The notes beneath the pieces are model-generated. The model saw nothing but the letters and a program-made list of their open reading frames with translations. It had not been told where the DNA came from and did no database searches. The translations under genes were made by a program, and so were the position numbers. A stretch of 64,000 nucleotides of DNA from Streptomyces griseoflavus (lineage in GTDB: Bacteria; Actinomycetota; Actinomycetes; Streptomycetales; Streptomycetaceae), in contig NZ_BMUC01000008.1 of NCBI RefSeq assembly GCF_014649995.1, positions 287,097-351,096 on the forward strand, read 5' to 3'. This document shows positions 54,551-63,187 of this stretch, piece by piece. Within the stretch, counting starts at the first letter, position 1. Each line of letters starts with the position of its first letter.

Positions 54551-56194
54551 GTGAATCAGATGCAGGGCTCGCTCGTCGCGGGCCGCTACCGGCTCGGCGA
54601 ATCCATCGGGAGCGGTGGCATGGGCCGGGTGTGGCGCGCCCACGACGAGGTGCTGCACCGTTCCGTCGCCATCAAGGAACTGACCGCGGCGCTCTACGTC
54701 TCCGACAGCGAACGCACCATGCTGCTGGCGCGCACCCGCGCGGAGGCACGGGCCGCCGCGCGGATCAACCACTCCGCCGTCGTCACGGTGCACGACGTGC
54801 TGGAGCACGACGGCCGGCCGTGGATCGTGATGGAACTGGTCGAGGGCCGCTCCCTCGCCGACGCGGTGAAGGAACAGGAACGCGTCGATCCCCGGGAGGC
54901 CGCCCGGATCGGCCTGTGGGTGCTGCGGGCCCTGCGCGCCGCCCACACCGCGGGGGTCCTGCACCGCGACGTCAAGCCGGGCAACGTCCTGCTCGCCCGG
55001 GACGGCCGGGTGCTGCTCACCGACTTCGGCATCGCCCAGATAGACGGCGACACCGCCATCACCCGCACCGGGGAGGTCGTCGGCTCGGTCGACTACCTGG
55101 CGCCGGAGCGGGTCCGCGGCCACGACCCCGGCCCCTCCTCCGACCTGTGGGCGCTCGGCGCGACGCTGTACACGGCGGTGGAGGGCATGTCACCGTTCCG
55201 CCGCACCTCACCGCTGACCACCATGCAGGCCGTCGTCGAGGAGGAGGCCGACGAGCCGCGGCACGCCGGCCCGCTCGCGCCCGTCATCAGCGCACTGCTG
55301 CGCAAGGATCCGGCCACCCGCCCCGACGCCTCCGGCGCCGAGCAGATGCTGGCCGAGGCCGCGGAGGGGCGCCGCCCGTCCGCGGCGCAGGAGTTCGTGC
55401 CGACCCGGGCCGTGGACGCCCATGTGCCGCTGCCGCAGCAGCGCGGGCCGCAGCATCCCCCGGCCGTGCCGCCCCCGCACCACCCGCGGGGCGGCGGTCC
55501 CACGGCCGTCCAGCAGCCGTACGGGCCGCCCGCCACACAGCGCCGGCGGCTGCGCGGGCGGATGATCGCCCTGGTCGTCGCCCTGGCGGTGATCGTCGGC
55601 GGGGGGACCGCGGTGGTGCTCCGGCAGTGGGACCGGGGCGGTGCCACGGCAGGCCCCTCCGAGAGCTCCGCTCCCGCCCCGACGCCCAGTGGGACGAAGA
55701 AGGGCGGGACGGAGCCGGCGGCCGGCCTGCCCGAGGGCTGGGTGCGCCGCACCGACCCGTTCGGGTTCACCGTCGTCCTGCCCGGCGAGGACTGGGAGCG
55801 GGTGGTCTTCGACGAGGAGACCCGCCAGGTCGACTACACGCCCGACGGCGGCAAGCACTTCCTGCGGATCGCCGCCGACGACTCCCCCGACTTCGACGAC
55901 CCCTACGAGCACCTGAGCGACCTGGACCAGCAGGTGGGCCGGCGCCTGGTCGACTACCAGCGGCTCGGCCTGCAGCGCCTCACCTACCGCGACCGCGACG
56001 GTGCGCGGCTGGAGTACAGCTGGACGGCGCTGGCCAAGGACACCGAGTTCCCCGGCCCGTACCGGGCGATCGACCAGATGTACATCTCGCGCGACGGTGT
56101 CGAGTACGCCCTCTACATGGCCGCCCCGGCGGCGGACTGGGACACGACCCGCGAGCAGTTCCGGACGATCCTGCGGGGGTGGCGCGAGCCCTGA
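54551..56194 (+). CDS. membrane Ser/Thr protein kinase 3 of 5
   Basis: 547 residues from GTG 54551 (ATG 54560 is the alternative). A complete kinase domain starts almost at residue 1: LVAGRYRLGESIGSGGMGRVWRAHD, AIKEL, HRDVKPGN, DFGIAQID and YLAPERVRG. A His/Pro/Gln-rich linker precedes the membrane helix (MIALVVALAVIVGGGTAVVL, about 337-356), then an extracellular domain (EGWVRRTDPFGFTVVLPGEDWERVVFD) related to those of kinases 1, 2 and 5. Confidence 0.93.
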   Translation: MNQMQGSLVAGRYRLGESIGSGGMGRVWRAHDEVLHRSVAIKELTAALYVSDSERTMLLARTRAEARAAARINHSAVVTVHDVLEHDGRPWIVMELVEGRSLADAVKEQERVDPREAARIGLWVLRALRAAHTAGVLHRDVKPGNVLLARDGRVLLTDFGIAQIDGDTAITRTGEVVGSVDYLAPERVRGHDPGPSSDLWALGATLYTAVEGMSPFRRTSPLTTMQAVVEEEADEPRHAGPLAPVISALLRKDPATRPDASGAEQMLAEAAEGRRPSAAQEFVPTRAVDAHVPLPQQRGPQHPPAVPPPHHPRGGGPTAVQQPYGPPATQRRRLRGRMIALVVALAVIVGGGTAVVLRQWDRGGATAGPSESSAPAPTPSGTKKGGTEPAAGLPEGWVRRTDPFGFTVVLPGEDWERVVFDEETRQVDYTPDGGKHFLRIAADDSPDFDDPYEHLSDLDQQVGRRLVDYQRLGLQRLTYRDRDGARLEYSWTALAKDTEFPGPYRAIDQMYISRDGVEYALYMAAPAADWDTTREQFRTILRGWREP

Positions 56195-56276
56195 CCCGCG
56201 GGGCACGGGCGCACGCGGGCCGCTTGGCCGAATCGCCGTACCGGAGCGGACACATCCGGTGGGGCATCATGGGCTC

Positions 56277-57578
56277 ATGGTGACCGAGGGGGAGCCGGAG
56301 AACGGGAACGCGAGACGCAATGCCCGTGTCATCGCGGGCCGTTACCGTCTGGAGGCGATGATCGGGCGCGGTGGAATGGGCGTGGTCTGGCGGGCCACCG
56401 ACCAACTGCTCGGGCGGAGCGTCGCCGTGAAGGAACTCCCCTTCGACGACACGCTCTCGGCGGCCGAGGCGCGGCGGCAGCGGGACCGCACCCTGCGCGA
56501 GGCGCGTGCCCTGGCCCAGCTGAGCCACCCGAACATCATCGTGGTCCACGACGTCGTCGAGGACGGCGAACGCCCGTACATCGTCCTGGAACTGATCGAG
56601 GGACCGTCCCTCGCCGACCGCATCGCCGTGCTGGGCCCGGTCGACGCCGCGGAGGCCGCGCGGATCGGTGTCGACCTGCTGGGCGCGCTGCGTGCCGCCC
56701 ACGCCTCCGGTGTGCTGCACCGCGACCTCAAGCCCGCCAACGTCCTGCTGGAGGACGGCACCGACCGGGTCCTGCTGACCGACTTCGGCATCGCCCAGGT
56801 GTCGGGTTCCACCACGCTCACCGAGAGCGGTTCCTTCGTCGGCTCCCCCGAGTACACCGCGCCCGAACGGATGTCCGGGGCGCGGACGGGAGCCGAGTCC
56901 GACCTGTGGTCGCTGGGCGCGCTGCTGTGCGCGGCGCTCAGCGGCGAGTCGCCGTTCCGGCGCGATTCGCTGAGCGGGGTCCTGCACGCGGTCGTGGTGG
57001 ACGAGATCCGGCCGCCCGTCGAGGCCGGGCCGATCCTCCCCGTGGTGCGGGGCCTGCTGGAACGCGACCCGGACCGCCGGCTGGACGCGGACGGGGCCGA
57101 GCGGATGCTGCGGGCGTTCCTGGCGACGGGCCGCACCCCGGAGTCGGTGCCCCTGGAGCTGTTGCCGGCGGACCGGCTCGCGCCGCGGCGCGGGTTCGCG
57201 GGGTGGCGGACGGAGACGGCCGTGCCCGCCTCCCCCGGGGGGAGTCCCGTGCGGCGGCAGCCCACGCGGGGCGTGCTGGTGGCCGCGCTGGCGGTCGCCG
57301 CCATGGCCGGGGCGGGCGTCTCCGCGGCGGCGCTGCTCCTGCAGGACCGGGACGGCGACGGCGGCGGTACTCCGACGAGCACGGCCCCGGAGACACCTTC
57401 CGGCGAGTCGGCCCCCGGACCCCGTCCGCCCGCGTCCGTCCCCACGACGACCAGTCCGCAGCGGACACTGCCGCCGGAGTCCGGCTCCCCGGCCGCCACC
57501 CCCTCGGAGTCCGCTTCCTCGACCGCACCCTTCTCGGTGTCGGGTTCCTCACCGCCGGCCGACTCCAAAGGGTCATAA
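56277..57578 (+). CDS. membrane Ser/Thr protein kinase 4 of 5, short extracellular tail
   Basis: 433 residues from ATG 56277. Kinase domain at about 17-280: VIAGRYRLEAMIGRGGMGVVWRA, AVKEL, HRDLKPAN, DFGIAQV, YTAPERMSG. A membrane helix (GVLVAALAVAAMAGAGVSAAALLL) is followed only by about 75 residues of Ser/Thr/Pro-rich sequence; the extracellular domain shared by its neighbours is absent, so any sensing must differ. Confidence 0.93.
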   Translation: MVTEGEPENGNARRNARVIAGRYRLEAMIGRGGMGVVWRATDQLLGRSVAVKELPFDDTLSAAEARRQRDRTLREARALAQLSHPNIIVVHDVVEDGERPYIVLELIEGPSLADRIAVLGPVDAAEAARIGVDLLGALRAAHASGVLHRDLKPANVLLEDGTDRVLLTDFGIAQVSGSTTLTESGSFVGSPEYTAPERMSGARTGAESDLWSLGALLCAALSGESPFRRDSLSGVLHAVVVDEIRPPVEAGPILPVVRGLLERDPDRRLDADGAERMLRAFLATGRTPESVPLELLPADRLAPRRGFAGWRTETAVPASPGGSPVRRQPTRGVLVAALAVAAMAGAGVSAAALLLQDRDGDGGGTPTSTAPETPSGESAPGPRPPASVPTTTSPQRTLPPESGSPAATPSESASSTAPFSVSGSSPPADSKGS

Positions 57579-57669
57579 AAGGGAGATAAGCGCCGACGAG
57601 GGTCACGGGTCTGTGACCGGTGGACGTCCGCGGTGGATACGCGGGGGCCTCGCACGATATGGATGAACC

Positions 57670-59352
57670 ATGAGCAGCAACGGGGGAGCCCGCAGCGGGG
57701 CCGACGAGCCCACCAGTTTTGGTCTGCAACCGCCGAACCCGCCGGCGGCGGTGCCGCACCCCGGCAACCCGTACGCGGCACCGACGCAGGTGGTCCCGCC
57801 GCAGGCACCGCCCCCGCCCGGGCAGGAGCCGGCACCGCACCGGCCGGCCGCGCCCGACCCCGGTACCGGGCGGGTCATCGCCGGACGGTACCGGCTGCTC
57901 GGCAAGCTCGGGCACGGCGGCATGGGCACGGTGTGGCGGGCCAAGGACGAGACGGTGGACCGCGAGGTCGCCGTCAAGGAGCCGCGCGTCCCGGACCACC
58001 TTCCCGAACGTGAACGTGCCAACGCCTTCGAGCGGATGCGCCGCGAGGCCCGTGCCGCCGCCCGGCTCGACCACCCCGCGGTGGTCAACGTCCATGACGT
58101 CGCGGTGGTCGACGGACGGCCGTGGATCGTGATGGAACTGGTCCAGGGCCGCTCGCTGGGCGCCGTACTGCAGGACGAGGGCACCCTGTCCGTACGCGAG
58201 GCGGCCCGGGTCGGCCTGGAGGTGCTCGGCGCGCTGGAGGCCGCGCACGCGGCCGGCATCCTGCACCGGGACGTGAAACCCGACAACGTGCTGCTCGGCC
58301 GGTACGACCGGGTCGTACTCACCGACTTCGGCATCGCCCAGATCGAGGGCGAGACCAACCTGACCGACACCGGCGGCTTCGTCGGTTCGCCCGAGTACAT
58401 CGCTCCGGAGCGGGTGCTGGGCCAGCGTCCCGGCCCCGCGTCCGACCTGTGGTCGCTCGGCGTGGTGCTGTACGCGGCGACGGAGGGCGTCTCGCCGTTC
58501 CGCCGCAGCAACACCCCCGCCACCCTCCAGTCCGTGCTCAACGCGACCCCGGCGCCTCCCGCCTCCGCGCAGGGGCCGCTCGCCGAGATCATCACCGCCC
58601 TGCTGCAGAAGGACCCCGCGCGCCGGCCGGACGCCGCCCGGGTCCGCGCCGTGCTGGAGGCGGCCGCGAACCCGCCCGCCCCGCAGGCCACGCAGGTCGG
58701 CTCGTTCCCCGGGCCGGTCCACGAGGGCAAGGGCATCCGGATCGGCCGCAAGACGCTGACCGCGCTCGGCGCGGCGGTGGTCGCCGGGGCGGTGGCGGTG
58801 TTCCTGGTGGTCGCCGATCCCTTCGCGGGCCCCCTCCCGGACGGCTGGAAGACGCACGACCTCGGTGACCGGCCGGGCGTGTCCCTCGCCGTGCCGGACG
58901 GATTCGTGAAGGACGAGCCCGCCGACGACGCGGACGGGACCGTCGTCTCCTTCACCGACCCGAGCGGAATGGTGCGCATCGAGAGCGACCGCGACCTCAG
59001 GTCCGAGGCCAAGGACGGCGACCTCGAGGCGTCGGCGTCGGAGCAGGCGTTCTCGCACTGGAACGAGCTCAAGGACGGCGAGTACGGCCGGGGCATCGCC
59101 TCCGAGCCGGCCCCCGAGGGGCAGCCGCGCGAGACCACGTACGAGGACCGCGAGGCGGCCACGAACACGATCGTCTACACGACGACCACCACACCGCCCC
59201 TGGTGCACGAGGCGCAGGTCATGTACTACCGGAACGAGGACGGCGACATGTACCGGCTCTGGATCGCCTACCCGGGCAAGGGCCACTTCGCCGAGGAGGG
59301 CCGGAAGATCGCCCGCACGGTCATCGAGTCGTGGGACGTCCACAAGCGCTGA
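57670..59352 (+). CDS. membrane Ser/Thr protein kinase 5 of 5
   Basis: 560 residues. A Pro-rich N-terminal 65 residues precede the kinase domain (about 68-335: VIAGRYRLLGKLGHGGMGTVWRAKD, AVKEP, HRDVKPDN, DFGIAQIEG, YIAPERVLG). A membrane helix ([20 protein letters not shown], about 357-376) and an extracellular domain (LPDGWKTHDLGDRPGVSLAVPDGF to GRKIARTVIESWDVHKR) of about 175 residues follow, of the same type as in kinases 1-3. Confidence 0.93.
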   Translation: MSSNGGARSGADEPTSFGLQPPNPPAAVPHPGNPYAAPTQVVPPQAPPPPGQEPAPHRPAAPDPGTGRVIAGRYRLLGKLGHGGMGTVWRAKDETVDREVAVKEPRVPDHLPERERANAFERMRREARAAARLDHPAVVNVHDVAVVDGRPWIVMELVQGRSLGAVLQDEGTLSVREAARVGLEVLGALEAAHAAGILHRDVKPDNVLLGRYDRVVLTDFGIAQIEGETNLTDTGGFVGSPEYIAPERVLGQRPGPASDLWSLGVVLYAATEGVSPFRRSNTPATLQSVLNATPAPPASAQGPLAEIITALLQKDPARRPDAARVRAVLEAAANPPAPQATQVGSFPGPVHEGKGIRIGRKTLTALGAAVVAGAVAVFLVVADPFAGPLPDGWKTHDLGDRPGVSLAVPDGFVKDEPADDADGTVVSFTDPSGMVRIESDRDLRSEAKDGDLEASASEQAFSHWNELKDGEYGRGIASEPAPEGQPRETTYEDREAATNTIVYTTTTTPPLVHEAQVMYYRNEDGDMYRLWIAYPGKGHFAEEGRKIARTVIESWDVHKR

Positions 59353-59515
59353 ACCCGCCGCGCCGCACCGGCGCCCCGGGTCGGCGACCCCGCGTGCCGC
59401 ACGGTACCGACGGGACACGGGCGCCGGCGCCGGCCCGGGGGCGGCGGTCCTCCGGGGCGCCCGGGAACGACTCGAGATCGAACCGTAGTCAACGGAGCCC
59501 GCTCGGGGATCAACG

Positions 59516-59527
59516 CCCTGATCAGGG
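59516..59527. promoter_or_regulatory. CCCTGATCAGGG palindrome upstream of gabD
   Basis: Perfect 12-bp palindrome about 100 bp before the dehydrogenase start codon, next to a second palindrome. Candidate regulator site; regulator unknown. Confidence 0.4.
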
Positions 59528-59535
59528 GGTTTGTT

Positions 59536-59551
59536 GCCAGTGTTCACTGGC
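59536..59551. promoter_or_regulatory. GCCAGTG-TT-CACTGGC palindrome upstream of gabD
   Basis: Perfect 7-bp arms with a TT centre, about 73 bp before the start codon and eight bases after the other palindrome. Good size for a homodimeric HTH regulator. Confidence 0.5.
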
Positions 59552-59623
59552 GGTGTGAGGACCGTGCGGGAATCTGTTACCGACGGGTACACAAAGTGTG
59601 CGCTCCGGCATACCCTGCGGCAC

Positions 59624-61237
59624 ATGACGGACGCGCAGACCCGGGTAACCACCGGCACCAATCCCCTCGCCCCCGCCCCGGCGGGCGCCCGCACCGCAGC
59701 CGACGTGGTGACGCCGGAACTGGTCGCCCAGCTCACCAAGGGGGTGGCCGGTTCCGGCCGGACCGCGAACCACACGCCGTTCACCGGCGAGAAGCTGGCC
59801 GACCTGCCCGAGTCGACCCCCGAGGAGGTGGCCGGGGCCTTCGACGCGGCGCGGGCCGCCCAGGCCGTGTGGGCGCGGATCCCGGTCCGGGAGCGCGCCG
59901 CCGTCCTGCTGCGCTTCCACGACCTGGTGCTGGAGCGCCAGGCCGAGGTGCTCGACCTGATCCAGCTGGAGACCGGCAAGGCCCGGCTGCACGCCCACGA
60001 GGAGGTGCAGGCCGTCGCCGTCGCCGCCCGCCACTACGGCCGCCGGGCCGCCGCCTACCTGCGGCCCAAGCGGCACGCGGGCGCCATGCCGACCCTCACC
60101 AAGGTCACCGAGCTGCGCCACCCGCGCGGTGTCGTGGGCCAGATCGCGCCCTGGAACTACCCCCTGGAACTCTCCGTCGGCGACGCGCTCCCGGCCTTCG
60201 TCGCCGGCAACGCCGTCGTGATGAAGCCCGACACGGAGACCTGCCTCACCGCCCTGTGGGCCCGCGACCTGCTGATCGAGGCGGGGCTGCCCGCCGACGT
60301 CTTCCAGGTCGTCCTCGGCGAGGGCCCGGTCGTCGGCCCCGAGGTCGTCCGGCACGCCGACTACGTCTCCTTCACCGGCTCCACCCGCACCGGCCGTGAG
60401 GTCGCGCAGGGCGCCGCGGCCCGTCTGGTCGGCGTCTCCCTCGAACTCGGCGGCAAGAACGCCATGCTGGTCCTCGACGACGCCGACCTCGACAAGGCCG
60501 CCGCCGGCGCCGTCCGCGCCTGCTTCTCCAGCGCGGGCCAGCTGTGCATCTCCATCGAGCGGCTGTACGTCCACGAGTCGGTCGCGGACGCCTTCCTGGA
60601 GCGCTTCGCCGCCCGCACCAAGGCGATCCGCCTCGGCACGTCCCTCGCCTACGGCGCCGGGATGGGCTCCCTGGTCGGTCAGCGCCAGCTGGACGCCGTC
60701 ACCCGGCACGTCGACGACGCCGTCGCCAAGGGCGCCAGGGTGCTCGCGGGCGGCACCGCCCGCCCGGACATCGGCCCCTACTTCTACGAGCCGACCATCC
60801 TCGACGGGGTCGAGGCCCCGATGAGCGTCTGCACCGAGGAGACCTTCGGCCCGGTCGTCTCCGTCTACCGCTTCTCCTCCGACGACGAGGCGGTCGACGC
60901 CGCCAACTCCACCCCGTACGGCCTGAACTCCTCCGTGTGGACGAAGGACGCGCGGCGCGGCCGCGCGGTCGCCGCCCGGATGCGCACCGGCACGGTCAAC
61001 ATCAACGAGGGCTACGCGCCCGCGTACGGCAGTGTGCAGGCGCCGATGGGCGGCATGAAGGAATCCGGCCTCGGCCGCCGGCACGGCTCCGAGGGCATCC
61101 TCAAGTACACCGAGGCGCAGACGGTCGCCCACCAGCGGCTGCTGCCGATGGCGCCGTCGCTCGGCATGGACGACGAGAAGTACGCGGCCTTCATGAGCCG
61201 CAGCCTGCGCCTGATGAAGGCCTTCCGGTTCAGGTGA
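59624..61237 (+). CDS. gabD: succinate-semialdehyde dehydrogenase (NAD(P)+)
   Basis: 537 residues from ATG 59624; the frame continues upstream to GTG 59531, but that part overlaps the palindromic promoter region. Aldehyde dehydrogenase motifs: IAPWNYPLELSVGDALPAFVAGNAVVMKPD, SFTGSTRTGREVAQ, catalytic Glu in LELGGKNA, catalytic Cys in CFSSAGQLCISIERLYV, and EETFGPVVSVYRF. It matches the actinobacterial GabD2 type, which converts succinate semialdehyde to succinate. The 35-bp gap to the next gene suggests an operon with the GMC oxidoreductase. Confidence 0.9.
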   Translation: MTDAQTRVTTGTNPLAPAPAGARTAADVVTPELVAQLTKGVAGSGRTANHTPFTGEKLADLPESTPEEVAGAFDAARAAQAVWARIPVRERAAVLLRFHDLVLERQAEVLDLIQLETGKARLHAHEEVQAVAVAARHYGRRAAAYLRPKRHAGAMPTLTKVTELRHPRGVVGQIAPWNYPLELSVGDALPAFVAGNAVVMKPDTETCLTALWARDLLIEAGLPADVFQVVLGEGPVVGPEVVRHADYVSFTGSTRTGREVAQGAAARLVGVSLELGGKNAMLVLDDADLDKAAAGAVRACFSSAGQLCISIERLYVHESVADAFLERFAARTKAIRLGTSLAYGAGMGSLVGQRQLDAVTRHVDDAVAKGARVLAGGTARPDIGPYFYEPTILDGVEAPMSVCTEETFGPVVSVYRFSSDDEAVDAANSTPYGLNSSVWTKDARRGRAVAARMRTGTVNINEGYAPAYGSVQAPMGGMKESGLGRRHGSEGILKYTEAQTVAHQRLLPMAPSLGMDDEKYAAFMSRSLRLMKAFRFR

Positions 61238-61272
61238 CCCACCCGCACGCGAAACCCAAGGAGGAGACACCC

Positions 61273-63060
61273 GTGCCTCAAGACGCCTACGACTACGACG
61301 TCCTCGTCGTCGGCTCCGGCTTCGGCGGCTCCGTCTCGGCCCTGCGCCTGACGGAGAAGGGCTACACCGTCGGCGTCCTCGAAGCGGGCCGACGCTTCAC
61401 CCGCGAGACCCTGCCGAGGAACTCCTGGGACCTGAAGAACTACCTGTGGGCGCCGAAGCTCGGCATGTACGGCCTCCAGCGCATCCACCTGCTGGGCAAT
61501 GTCATGGTGCTGGCCGGCGCCGGGGTCGGCGGCGGCTCCCTCAACTACGCCAACACCCTCTACGTGCCGCCGAAGCAGTTCTTCGAGGACCCCCAGTGGG
61601 GGCACATCACCGACTGGCAGGACGAGCTGAAGCCGTACTACGACCAGGCGCGGCGCATGCTGGGCGTGCGGCTCAACCCGACGATGACCCCGTCGGACGT
61701 GCACCTGAAGGCGGCGGCCGAACGGATGGGCGTCGGCGACACCTTCCACATGGCTCCCGTCGGTGTCTTCTTCGGCGACGGCGAGGACGCCGACGGCACG
61801 GCGAAGGCGAAGCCGGGACAGGAGGTCCCCGACCCGTACTTCGGCGGGGCGGGGCCGTCGCGGCGTGCCTGCGCCGAGTGCGGCGAGTGCATGACCGGGT
61901 GCCGGCACGGCGCGAAGAACACCCTCAACGAGAACTACCTCTACCTCGCCGAGAAGGCGGGCGCGGTCGTGCACCCCATGACGACGGTGGTGTCGGTGAC
62001 GGAGGACTCCCGGGGCGGGTTCGCCGTCGCCACGCTGCCGACGCACAAGCGCCGCAAGGGCGAGGGCCGTACCTTCCGGGCCCGCCGGGTCGTCCTGGCG
62101 GCCGGTACCTACGGCACCCAGACGCTGCTGCACCGGATGCGGTCCGGCGGCCAGTTGCCGCACCTCTCGGAGAAGCTGGGCGAGCTGACCCGCACCAACT
62201 CCGAGGCGCTGGTCGGCGCGCAGACCGACAACCGCCGCTACCGCAGGGCCACCGGTGAGCCGAAGGCCGACTTCACCCGCGGTGTGGCCATCACGTCCTC
62301 GATCCACCCCGACGGCAACACCCACATCGAGCCGGTCCGCTACGGCAAGGGATCCAACTCGATGGGCGGGCTGTCCATCCTCCAGGTGCCGTACGCGGGC
62401 CGCGGTTCGGGGACGGCGCGGGTGCTGGGCTGGCTGGGCAACGCGGCCAGGCACCCGGTGATGCTGGTGCGTTCGCTGTCCAACCGGCGCTGGTCGGAGC
62501 GGACCATCATCGGTCTGGTGATGCAGTCGCTGGACAACTCCCTGACGACGTACCTCAAGCCGTCCGGGGTCGGCCGGGGTCTGCTCACCGCCCGGCAGGG
62601 CCACGGCGCTCCCAACCCCAAGCAGATCAAGGCGGCCACGGACGGCGCCTCGGCGCTGGCCGCCGAGATCAACGGCTTCGCCGGATCGAACGTCGGCGAG
62701 CTGACGGGCATGCCGCTGACCGCGCACTTCCTGGGCGGCTGCCACATCGGCGGTTCCCGTGAGACGGGTGTGATCGACCCGTACCACCGCCTCTACGGCC
62801 ACCCGGGCATCTCGGTGGTGGACGGGGCGGCGGTCTCGGCGAACCTGGGCGTCAACCCCTCCCTGACCATCACGGCGCAGGCCGAGCGGGCGATGTCGTA
62901 CTGGCCCAACAAGGGCGAGGCCGACCCGCGTCCGGAGCAGGGCGAGCAGTACCAGCGGCTCACGCCCGTCGAGCCGAAGTCCCCGGCGGTCCCGGCGGAG
63001 GCGTTCGGCGCGCTGAAGCTGCCGTTCCTCGGTATCCCGGCGGTTCCGCCCAAGAAGTAG
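61273..63060 (+). CDS. GMC family FAD oxidoreductase, ChoD-like
   Basis: 595 residues from GTG 61273 (AAGGAGGAG upstream). FAD-binding VLVVGSGFGGSVSALRLTEKGYTVGVLEAGRR, the GMC signature AGAGVGGGSLNYANTLY, and the C-terminal GGCHIGGSRETGVIDPYHRLYGHPGISVVDGAAVSANLGVNPSLTI. A four-Cys motif CAECGECMTGC followed by RHGAKNTLNENYLYLAE lies at about residue 200, as in ChoD-type cholesterol oxidases. Position after guaB3 and before a SSADH partner matches the mycobacterial choD locus, but the substrate is not established. Confidence 0.9.
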   Translation: MPQDAYDYDVLVVGSGFGGSVSALRLTEKGYTVGVLEAGRRFTRETLPRNSWDLKNYLWAPKLGMYGLQRIHLLGNVMVLAGAGVGGGSLNYANTLYVPPKQFFEDPQWGHITDWQDELKPYYDQARRMLGVRLNPTMTPSDVHLKAAAERMGVGDTFHMAPVGVFFGDGEDADGTAKAKPGQEVPDPYFGGAGPSRRACAECGECMTGCRHGAKNTLNENYLYLAEKAGAVVHPMTTVVSVTEDSRGGFAVATLPTHKRRKGEGRTFRARRVVLAAGTYGTQTLLHRMRSGGQLPHLSEKLGELTRTNSEALVGAQTDNRRYRRATGEPKADFTRGVAITSSIHPDGNTHIEPVRYGKGSNSMGGLSILQVPYAGRGSGTARVLGWLGNAARHPVMLVRSLSNRRWSERTIIGLVMQSLDNSLTTYLKPSGVGRGLLTARQGHGAPNPKQIKAATDGASALAAEINGFAGSNVGELTGMPLTAHFLGGCHIGGSRETGVIDPYHRLYGHPGISVVDGAAVSANLGVNPSLTITAQAERAMSYWPNKGEADPRPEQGEQYQRLTPVEPKSPAVPAEAFGALKLPFLGIPAVPPKK

Positions 63061-63104
63061 CCGCGGGCCCCACGAGGGGCAGCCGCGGGAGAAGAGAAGA
63101 AGAG

Positions 63105-63142
63105 AAAAGGACCTGTGCCCCCCTCCGAGCTCAGGTCCTTTT
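63105..63142. terminator. bidirectional terminator between GMC oxidoreductase and surface protein genes
   Basis: AAAAGGACCTG and CAGGTCCTTTT form an 11-bp perfect stem around a 16-base loop. The A-run on one side and T-run on the other serve both convergent genes, a classic intrinsic terminator on each strand. Confidence 0.9.
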
Positions 63143-63187
63143 CCCTTGTTCCGGGTGGTGCCGCGCGGACCGCGCGGCGAGGCGGTG

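Noticed and set aside
59531-59623. Extension of gabD to GTG 59531
   Set aside because: The extra residues lie over the palindromic promoter region and lack similarity to aldehyde dehydrogenases.
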